NCBI GenBank assembly: GCA_036985955.1 | Contig: BTQQ01000077.1 | Coordinates: 1-8,033, forward strand | DNA: 8,033 nt | Direction of reading: 5' to 3' | Source of the DNA: JAUZQZ01 sp036985955 | GTDB taxonomy: Bacteria; Pseudomonadota; Zetaproteobacteria; Mariprofundales; Mariprofundaceae | Shown: piece after piece, positions 1 to 4,610 of the stretch | Numbering within the stretch: position 1 is the first letter of the stretch | How the letters are laid out: the number at the start of each line of letters is the position of its first letter | Position numbers and translations under genes: made by a program | Notes under the pieces: generated by a model | What the model saw: only the letters and a program-made list of their open reading frames with translations | What the model was told of the DNA's origin: nothing | Database searches by the model: none

Positions 1-3
1 TGC

Positions 4-80
4 GGGCCCATGGCGCAATTGGTTAGCGCTACCGGCTCATAACCGGTTGGTTCCAGGTTCGAGTCCTGGTGGGCCCACCA
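4..80 (+). tRNA. tRNA with CAT anticodon, probably tRNA-Ile2 (lysidine type)
   Basis: A complete 77-base cloverleaf with an encoded CCA end. The acceptor stem is GGGCCCA (4-10) with TGGGCCC (70-76), followed by discriminator A and CCA (77-80). The anticodon stem ACCGG (31-35) pairs with CCGGT (43-47) around loop CTCATAA, giving anticodon CAT at 38-40. The T arm is CCAGG/CCTGG around TTCGAGT. CAT can mean elongator Met, initiator Met or Ile2, whose C34 becomes lysidine through TilS and which then reads AUA. Pairs 4-69 and 5-68 are both C-G here. In E. coli these are reported features by which TilS recognises tRNA-Ile2, and elongator Met has A/U pairs there. The paired first base pair (G1-C72) argues against initiator tRNA. 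Ile2 is therefore preferred but not proven. The gene is intact and borders an accessory region, which fits a tRNA integration site. Confidence 0.93.
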
Positions 81-269
81 TTTTCCCGCTGCCAGCCTGC
101 GATATTGTTGATATTCAGTTCAATCTCTTGATTGAAAGTAACGCAGGTATATCGTAGACCCCTGAAGCGAACCGAATTTCCGTGCTTGGGCTTCATATCC
201 AATAGCAAGGAAATCAAGGGCATATAAGGAAGCGCAATAGATGGAAAATCAAGTCCTCTTATTACGTTA

Positions 270-310
270 GTTAGGCTGGAACGCTCGCTATGCTCGCTCT
301 CCAGCCTAAC
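270..310. repeat. Perfect 11-base inverted repeat (hairpin)
   Basis: GTTAGGCTGGA at 270-280 is matched exactly by TCCAGCCTAAC at 300-310, around a 19-base loop. The loop itself contains GCTCGCT twice (283-289 and 292-298). No T run follows, so it is a poor intrinsic terminator. It looks like a dispersed palindromic repeat unit or a piece of a small mobile element. That reading is inference from structure alone. Confidence 0.7.
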
Positions 311-386
311 GGCATTGGCAATCAACATGACTGCGGAATCATCCAAATATACCTGTATGCTCTCCTCGCAGATTATTGCCAATGCC
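311..386. repeat. Perfect 12-base inverted repeat directly beside the 270-310 hairpin
   Basis: GGCATTGGCAAT at 311-322 is matched exactly by ATTGCCAATGCC at 375-386, with 52 bases between. The left arm begins on the base immediately after the preceding hairpin ends, so the two palindromes abut. The right arm ends 34 bases before the ATG at 421. Possible meanings are the ends of a miniature element or an operator for the downstream gene. Confidence 0.65.
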
Positions 387-420
387 GGTATGTGAAAAAA
401 TGAACCAACGAGATTAATTT

Positions 421-1668
421 ATGAGCCGAGATTTGAAGTTAATAATAAAGAATTACAAAGAAGACCAAGAAACGGTATTTAATAGTTGGTTCGTAAATAA
501 TGATGAAAGATTAAAAGCATTTCGTTCAATTCGTAGAGGTGTTTTTGATGTAATACAAGATATAAAAGAAGGCAAGTTTGGTAATGATTTTAAAGGCTCA
601 TCCCTAGAGGTTGTATTAAATTGCATCACTGAACAAAAACAAGTATTTAAAGGCGCGTCTCATCCGTTCTACTGGAAGCCAAAATTACGAATACCAGACA
701 TATATGAAAATGAGGAAAACAAAATTGCCTTTGGTCAGTTTCTTAAAAAATGCATTCATGCCACTAAAGAAGATCAAATATTAAAAGAAATTATTTTACT
801 AGATCAAAGAAAAATAAAAGGGCTAGGCCCTGCGGTTGCAAGTATATTATATTTTTTACATCCAACAATTATTCCACCCTGTAACACAGCCATTGTAAAT
901 GGTTTCAACTCTCTATTTAAAGATAAAGTAAAACTGGGTTCATGGACAGAATATTTAAGAATGAGAGAAGTCATAATAGAAAAAAACAATGAATTAAAAT
1001 CCGAACTATCAAACGACCTAGGGGCTTTTGCGGGCTTATTATTTGATGTTGGCGAAAAGAAACTATTGATAAGTGACGACCATATTTCTGATGAAGAACG
1101 AGTAAAAATAGAAAAGAAACTTAAAAAAAGACATAAGGAAGTTACAAGCGAAATGGAGGAGGAAGATCTCCATACTGAAATGCAATATCATATTATGACA
1201 ATTGGTGGTTCTATAGGTTATGATGTTATCGCAGCATCAAATGATAGGTCTAAATGCCACAATGGTAAAAGCTTATCATTTATGAGTCTTGATAAGTTTC
1301 CTGATCTGGAAGTAGACAAAGACACTTATAAAACAATTACACTTATTGATGCAGTATGGTTTGATAAAGGCACAAACAATATTACTTGTGCATTTGAGGT
1401 TGAAAAAAGCACATCAATATATTCTGGCATATTGAGATTGACCGACTTACATTTTTCGTTCAAAGATAATCCACCATCTTTGTATCTTATTATTCCTGAC
1501 AACAGAGAAAAAGAAGTGCTATTACAGCTGCAAAGACCATCTATAAAAAATAGTGAAATTGAAATACACTATATATTATTTTCTGAACTGAAAAATAATT
1601 GTGATGCTATTTGTAAATTTGGCGAAGACAAAGAAATACTTAAAAAGATATCAAGGGTTGCGAGTTGA
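421..1668 (+). CDS. Putative nuclease: HhH-like motif plus PD-(D/E)XK-like C-terminal domain
   Basis: This 415-residue protein is predicted cytoplasmic, with no signal peptide or membrane segment. Residues 132-165 read IKGLGPAVASILYFLHP followed by a CNTAIVNGF stretch. That resembles the helix-hairpin-helix of DNA glycosylase-like folds, which bind DNA without sequence specificity. Residues 214-250 are highly charged and probably a helical linker. The C-terminal part looks like a PD-(D/E)XK nuclease: a helix with E253, then D310 in LIDAVWF, then E326 and E328 in AFEVEKSTSIYSG. This gives D-(15)-E-x-E, with glutamate in place of the usual lysine, as BamHI shows is allowed. YLIIPD (355-360) lies on a following strand. 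Similar FEVE-STSIYSG proteins are usually labelled hypothetical or restriction-like. There is no methyltransferase beside it, so classic restriction-modification is not shown. GC is about 30-33% in sampled lines, against 55% for the core, indicating transfer. ATG 421 has only a weak GAG-type ribosome site; an in-frame ATG at 400 is closed by TAA at 415. Confidence 0.75.
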   Translation: MSRDLKLIIKNYKEDQETVFNSWFVNNDERLKAFRSIRRGVFDVIQDIKEGKFGNDFKGSSLEVVLNCITEQKQVFKGASHPFYWKPKLRIPDIYENEENKIAFGQFLKKCIHATKEDQILKEIILLDQRKIKGLGPAVASILYFLHPTIIPPCNTAIVNGFNSLFKDKVKLGSWTEYLRMREVIIEKNNELKSELSNDLGAFAGLLFDVGEKKLLISDDHISDEERVKIEKKLKKRHKEVTSEMEEEDLHTEMQYHIMTIGGSIGYDVIAASNDRSKCHNGKSLSFMSLDKFPDLEVDKDTYKTITLIDAVWFDKGTNNITCAFEVEKSTSIYSGILRLTDLHFSFKDNPPSLYLIIPDNREKEVLLQLQRPSIKNSEIEIHYILFSELKNNCDAICKFGEDKEILKKISRVAS

Positions 1669-1722
1669 AAAATTACATAATAAATAGCTGCACTGTCCCC
1701 GTTTTCGTCCTGTAGTCGCAAG

Positions 1723-1751
1723 AAGACAAACGGCACACATCGCACTATAGT
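1723..1751 (+). promoter_or_regulatory. Possible sigma-70 promoter of the toxin-antitoxin pair
   Basis: AAGACA (1723-1728, four of six matches to TTGACA) is followed after exactly 17 bases by TATAGT (1746-1751, five of six matches to TATAAT). Transcription would start near 1758, the first base of the toxin ATG, so the message could be leaderless. No good ribosome site precedes that ATG, which fits. The call is by eye only. Confidence 0.35.
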
Positions 1752-1757
1752 TCGTGG

Positions 1758-2039
1758 ATGAAGTCTTATGTTTGGGATGCAGAAAAGAATGATTGGCTCA
1801 AAGAAGAGAGAAACATTTCGTTTGAGGGTGTCGTGCTTAACATCCAGCTTGGCAATGAAGTGGATATCTACGACCACCCAAACCAGAAACGCTATTCAGG
1901 CCAGAAAGTTTCTGTTGTTTTGATCGAAGGTTACGCATACCTCGTTCCTTTTGTTGAAAATGAAGATGAAATATTTCTGAAAACTATCATTCCCAGTCGT
2001 AAGGCAACTAAAATATACGCAGGTGATTCCAATGAATAA
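1758..2039 (+). CDS. BrnT-family (DUF497-like) toxin
   Basis: A 93-residue small protein resembling BrnT toxins, which are RelE-like ribonucleases that block translation. The visible family pattern is an N-terminal YVWDAEKN (residues 4-11), then NISFEGV, a middle section with HPN and SGQKVSVV, then YLVPFVE, and the C-terminal strand FLKTIIPSRKATKIY. The last part corresponds to the IISARKAT segment of BrnT. Length agrees with the family (about 90-100 residues). The toxin precedes its antitoxin, as in BrnTA. Its 3' end overlaps the antitoxin start, so translation is probably coupled. The start is the only N-terminal ATG; it lacks a clear ribosome site and may be leaderless. GC is about 43% in a sampled line, higher than the upstream gene, so it may have arrived separately. 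The symbol brnT is not assigned because similarity is at family level only. Confidence 0.8.
   Translation: MKSYVWDAEKNDWLKEERNISFEGVVLNIQLGNEVDIYDHPNQKRYSGQKVSVVLIEGYAYLVPFVENEDEIFLKTIIPSRKATKIYAGDSNE
2021..2026 (+). promoter_or_regulatory. Ribosome binding site that fixes the antitoxin start
   Basis: AGGTGA lies inside the toxin frame and ends 5 bases before ATG 2032. This favours ATG 2032 over the upstream in-frame GTG at 2023, which overlaps the site itself. Confidence 0.65.
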
Positions 2040-2313
2040 ACTTAACTCAGAAGAGAAAGAAATCCTCGAAGCTTTTGAAAAAGGCGAACTTAAACGTTCA
2101 AAAAATGTAATACAGGAAATAAAGCAGCACCGGGCTGTCGCTGAGGCTACGTTCAAGAAAGATGCCCGGATCAACATTCGCCTGTCCTCCCGGGATCTTC
2201 GCTTATTGCAAACACGAGCTTTAAGGGAAGGCATGCCCTATCAAACATTAGTATCCAGTGTTTTGCATAAATTTGTTGATGGACAGTTGGTTGATAAAGC
2301 GGCCAACGAATAG
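2032..2313 (+). CDS. CopG-type antitoxin, partner of the BrnT-like toxin
   Basis: A 93-residue protein with an acidic helical N-terminal part (LNSEEKEILEAFEKGEL) and a C-terminal ribbon-helix-helix-like region from about residue 43. That region includes RINIRLSSRDLRLLQTRALREGMPYQ in overlapping pieces, then TLVSSVLHKFVDGQL. The RINIRLS strand followed by an EG-(M/I)-PYQTL helix is the signature of CopG antitoxins found beside DUF497/BrnT toxins. It should bind the toxin and, as a dimer, repress the shared promoter. ATG 2032 overlaps the last 8 bases of the toxin frame in another phase. The gene converges on yaaA with a 29-base gap and no convincing terminator between them. Confidence 0.82.
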   Translation: MNKLNSEEKEILEAFEKGELKRSKNVIQEIKQHRAVAEATFKKDARINIRLSSRDLRLLQTRALREGMPYQTLVSSVLHKFVDGQLVDKAANE

Positions 2314-2342
2314 CTCCACCCGACCGAAAACCGCTACGTGGT

Positions 2343-3119
2343 TTATCGTGCAAACACCCATTCCGATCCCGTGGACATGTCCGTTCGATAGCGGTAATCC
2401 GCCAGATTGAACTGTTTGATGTCTTCGGGGTCATCAATCCGGTTCTGAATCACAAATCGGCTCATCAGGCCGCGCGCTTTCTTTGCATGGATGCCAATAA
2501 TTTTATAGCCGTCATCCTTTTGTTCCCTGAATTGCACATTAATCACGCGTCCGATTAGGCGTGAAGACTGCACGGCCTTTGAATATTCGTTGGAAGCCAG
2601 ATTGATCAGCACAGGTTCAGGCTCTCCGGACAATGCCTGATTCAACGCATCGGTGATGGTGTTTCCCCAGAATGCATACAAATCCCTGCCGCGCGCATTG
2701 GCCAGACGCGTCCCCATTTCCAGACGGTAGGCCTGCATCAAATCCAGTGGCCGCAATAATCCATACAGGCCGGACAGGATACGCAGGTGATCCTGCGTAA
2801 AAGCCACATCGGACTCGCTCAAACTGTCCGCATCCAGTGCGGCATAGACATCACCGCGAAAAGCAAACAATGCCTGTTTGGCGTTCTCCGGCGTGAACGG
2901 CGTATGCCAGTAGCGATAACGCCGTGCGTTCAATTCCGCCAGTTTGGGACTGATGTTCATCAACCCGCCAAGCTCTTTAGCGGACATCATGCGCAAGCTG
3001 TTGGCCAGTTCCTGCGACGCATCCAGAAATTCCGGAACAGTAAATGCGGAAACCGGCGCCGGTGTTTCAACATCCAGCTTCTTTGCCGGAGAAATCATCA
3101 TTAACATGGCAGATAACAT
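2343..3119 (-). CDS. yaaA: Peroxide stress protein YaaA (UPF0246)
   Basis: A 258-residue cytoplasmic protein, similar in length to E. coli YaaA. In E. coli, YaaA belongs to the OxyR regulon and limits intracellular free iron and oxidative DNA damage during peroxide stress. Family hallmarks are clear: ISPAKKLD (9-16), FTPENAKQALFAFRGDVY (75-92), HLRILSGLYGLLRPLDLMQ (111-129), YRLEMGTRLANARG (131-144), LYAFWG (147-152), INLASNEYSKAV (172-183) and KKARGLMSRF (213-222). The start at 3119 is preceded by AAGG with a 7-base gap on the minus strand. The internal ATG at 3107 would match the E. coli N terminus (MLxxISPAK) but has no ribosome site, so four extra residues are likely. It is divergent from ilvC across 134 bases. 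No OxyR site was identified. Confidence 0.96.
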   Translation of the reverse strand: MLSAMLMMISPAKKLDVETPAPVSAFTVPEFLDASQELANSLRMMSAKELGGLMNISPKLAELNARRYRYWHTPFTPENAKQALFAFRGDVYAALDADSLSESDVAFTQDHLRILSGLYGLLRPLDLMQAYRLEMGTRLANARGRDLYAFWGNTITDALNQALSGEPEPVLINLASNEYSKAVQSSRLIGRVINVQFREQKDDGYKIIGIHAKKARGLMSRFVIQNRIDDPEDIKQFNLADYRYRTDMSTGSEWVFAR

Positions 3120-3253
3120 ATCGCGACCTTATTGTTTCAGCAACGACTCTCAACAGATTCGTAACAAATGGATGAAGTCCTCCAAAAAAACCATTATGCT
3201 GCGCACCCTTTGAATTTAACGGGTACGGATTTAGCGATACAGGAGAGCAACAC
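3120..3253. promoter_or_regulatory. Divergent intergenic region for yaaA and ilvC
   Basis: This 134-base spacer must hold the promoters of both divergent genes. The minus-strand ribosome site of yaaA is AAGG at 3127-3130. A run of seven A lies at 3184-3190. TATGCT at 3196-3201 is a possible -10 box for ilvC but lacks a matching -35, so no promoter is assigned. No leucine- or valine-rich leader peptide or attenuator hairpin is evident. Confidence 0.5.
3241..3246 (+). promoter_or_regulatory. ilvC ribosome binding site
   Basis: AGGAGA ends 7 bases before ATG 3254. It is a strong Shine-Dalgarno match and confirms the ilvC start. Confidence 0.85.
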
Positions 3254-4276
3254 ATGGCGATAACGGTTTATTACGATGACGATGCCGATCTTTCAATCAT
3301 TCAGGGCAAGAAAGTAACCATTCTAGGTTATGGCTCTCAGGGCCATGCCCATGCCCTGAATCTTAAAGAGTCCGGCGTAGATGTTACGGTCGGACTGCGC
3401 AAGGGATCTTCATCCTGTGCCAAGGCAGAGGATGCCGGGTTGAAAGTGGCCGATATTGCCGATGCCGTGAAAGATGCGGATGTGGTCATGGTATTGCTGC
3501 CGGATGAGAATCAGGCGCAGGTGTACCGCGAGTCCATCGAACCGAACCTCAAGAAAGGCGCGGCGCTGGCCTTTGCGCATGGATTCAATATCCACTTTGC
3601 TACCATCAAACCACGCGGCGATCTGGATGTGATTATGGTTGCACCCAAGGGGCCGGGACATCTGGTGCGTCATACCTTCACCGAAGGCGGCGGCGTGCCC
3701 AGCCTTATTGCCGTGGACCAGGACGCCTCCGGCAATGCCAGGGCGCTGGCGCTTTCCTATGCCAAGGCCAACGGCGGCACCCGTGCGGGCGTAATTGAAA
3801 CTACTTTCCGCGACGAATGCGAAACAGACCTGTTCGGCGAACAGGCCGTGCTTTGCGGCGGCCTGACCGCATTGATTACCGCAGGTTTTGAGACACTCAC
3901 CGAAGCGGGTTATCCGCCGGAAATGGCCTATTTCGAGTGCCTGCATGAAGTGAAGCTGATCGTGGACCTGATCTACGAAGGCGGCATTGCCAATATGCGC
4001 TACTCCATTTCCAACACGGCTGAGTATGGTGATCTCACTCGTGGGCCGCGTGTGGTTAACGAAGAAACCAAGGCGGAGATGAAACGGATATTGAAGGAAA
4101 TCCAGTCCGGTGAATTCGCCCGTGAATTCGTCGAAGAGTGCAATTCCGGCAAGATTTCCATGAATGCCAAGCGCCGTCTGGCTTCCGAGCATGAAATCGA
4201 GCGTGTGGGTGAGCAACTGCGTGCGATGATGAGCTGGATCGGCCAGTCCAAGATTGTGGACAAGTCGAAAAACTAA
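3254..4276 (+). CDS. ilvC: Ketol-acid reductoisomerase, class I, NADP(+)
   Basis: IlvC catalyses the second common step of valine, leucine and isoleucine synthesis. It converts 2-acetolactate or 2-aceto-2-hydroxybutyrate to the 2,3-dihydroxy acid by Mg2+-dependent alkyl migration and reduction. At 340 residues it is a normal-length short form. The Rossmann motif GYGSQGHAHALNLKESG covers 25-41. The beta2-alphaB loop LRKGSSS (48-54) has the Arg and Ser residues expected for NADPH. HGFNIHF begins at H109, the conserved active-site histidine. The metal and substrate residues are present: D192 and E196 (ETDLFGEQ), E228 and E232 (YFECLHEVKLI) and S253. In many proteobacteria ilvC follows ilvB and ilvN/H. 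Here it stands alone behind a divergent yaaA and ends at its own terminator, so it is probably monocistronic. Confidence 0.98.
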   Translation: MAITVYYDDDADLSIIQGKKVTILGYGSQGHAHALNLKESGVDVTVGLRKGSSSCAKAEDAGLKVADIADAVKDADVVMVLLPDENQAQVYRESIEPNLKKGAALAFAHGFNIHFATIKPRGDLDVIMVAPKGPGHLVRHTFTEGGGVPSLIAVDQDASGNARALALSYAKANGGTRAGVIETTFRDECETDLFGEQAVLCGGLTALITAGFETLTEAGYPPEMAYFECLHEVKLIVDLIYEGGIANMRYSISNTAEYGDLTRGPRVVNEETKAEMKRILKEIQSGEFAREFVEECNSGKISMNAKRRLASEHEIERVGEQLRAMMSWIGQSKIVDKSKN

Positions 4277-4298
4277 GCCGCATCCGGCAACCTGTCTA

Positions 4299-4326
4299 AC
4301 GGGAGGCTAATGCCTCCCGTTTTTTT
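4299..4326 (+). terminator. Rho-independent terminator of ilvC
   Basis: A perfect 9-base-pair stem, ACGGGAGGC (4299-4307) with GCCTCCCGT (4312-4320), has a TAAT loop and is followed directly by a T run through 4326. It begins 22 bases after the ilvC stop codon. Confidence 0.95.
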
Positions 4327-4331
4327 ATTTC

Positions 4332-4448
4332 ATGGCAAAATACAAAGATTGGAATACCTATAAAGTTGCTCTCAAGTCTTCCCTTACTTTTCTTGTCCAG
4401 GAATCTCTGAAAGGCACACTCATTGGTGGGAAATCCTACCATCTATAG
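4332..4448 (+). pseudogene. Remnant of an IS5-family-like transposase N terminus
   Basis: A 38-codon open frame begins MAKYKDWNTYKVALK, continues SSLTFLVQESLKGTLIGG and then hits a stop. IS5-family (IS1031/IS427-like) transposases typically start MAKYKxWNxYNxALKxRGSLTxW. The match at KYKDWNTY, ALK and SLTF is distinctive. The usual Arg-Gly before SLTF is absent, and the frame stops long before any DDE catalytic residue. No later transposase segment is recognisable in 4449-4526. The likely history is insertion, then decay or deletion. It starts just after the ilvC terminator and lies upstream of a palindrome that could come from the same element class. A short native gene is less likely, because no ribosome site precedes the ATG. 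The family assignment is from memory of motifs. Confidence 0.5.
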
Positions 4449-4526
4449 GGCTGCCCGGTGAATGAGCCGGAATAAGGACGGGTTTCCGTTCCATCATTCC
4501 CGAACTGGCATTGGATAGCTTGGGAA
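4449..4526. other. Gap between the transposase remnant and the palindrome
   Basis: These 78 bases contain no open frame or motif I can support. Given the flanks, they may be further decayed insertion-sequence DNA or the original upstream region of mscK. Confidence 0.4.
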
Positions 4527-4594
4527 ACTAGGGCCTGTTCACATAAAATCCGGGCGCAGCGCTACGCCTGGATTTTATGTGAACAGGCCCTAGT
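4527..4594. mobile_element. Miniature palindromic element (MITE-like) upstream of mscK
   Basis: The left arm 4527-4551 (ACTAGGGCCTGTTCACA and on) is the exact reverse complement of 4570-4594, giving 25 perfect base pairs. The 18-base centre (4552-4569) is itself almost self-complementary, with AGCGCT at the midpoint and only two imperfect pairs. The whole 68 bases therefore form one near-perfect palindrome. If TA is the target duplication (4529-4530 and 4591-4592), the element is 60 bases with ends GGGCCTGTTC. If CTAG is the duplication (4528-4531 and 4590-4593), it is 58 bases. Ends of the GGxCCTGTTCACA type recall IS5-group insertion sequences, an inference from memory. No T tract follows, so it is not a classic terminator. 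Confidence 0.65.
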
Positions 4595-4610
4595 CTGCTT
4601 AATATATGCT

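Larger units (their letters stand above)
81..420. other. Gene-free gap between the tRNA and the nuclease-like gene
   Basis: These 340 bases hold no coding region I can support. Base composition is intermediate (about 43% GC in line 121-180), unlike both the AT-rich gene that follows and the 55% GC core. A minus-strand frame stays open from a TTG at 382 back through the tRNA, but it reads antisense to the tRNA and has no recognisable family. The right half contains two abutting perfect inverted repeats (270-310 and 311-386), listed separately. No tRNA 3'-end duplicate, integrase fragment or terminator with a T tract was seen. No strong promoter for the 421 gene was found; TTGCCA at 376-381 is a possible -35 box without a good partner. 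Confidence 0.6.

Noticed and set aside
29..382. Minus-strand 117-codon open frame from a TTG start, reading through the tRNA
   Set aside because: Its C-terminal end is antisense tRNA sequence, it spans both palindromes, it has a rare start codon and it matches no family I recognise. It is probably a chance frame.
1669..1757. Search for a terminator or CRISPR-like repeat after the nuclease-like gene
   Set aside because: No stem with a T run and no spaced direct repeats were found. Only the possible toxin-antitoxin promoter is supported.
2328..2344. Small hairpin AAACCGC-TAC-GTGGTTT between the convergent antitoxin and yaaA
   Set aside because: The stem is short with a G-T pair and no real T tract follows on the plus strand. 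On the minus strand it has a mismatch. It is too weak to call a terminator.
3172..3213. A 13-residue frame (MKSSKKTIMLRTL) upstream of ilvC as an attenuator leader peptide
   Set aside because: It has only one Ile and two Leu with no Val, no ribosome site, and no terminator/antiterminator hairpin pair after it.
3410..4216. Long 268-codon minus-strand frame inside ilvC
   Set aside because: It is fully antisense to a clear ilvC. The long frame is a by-product of codon bias and has no family features.
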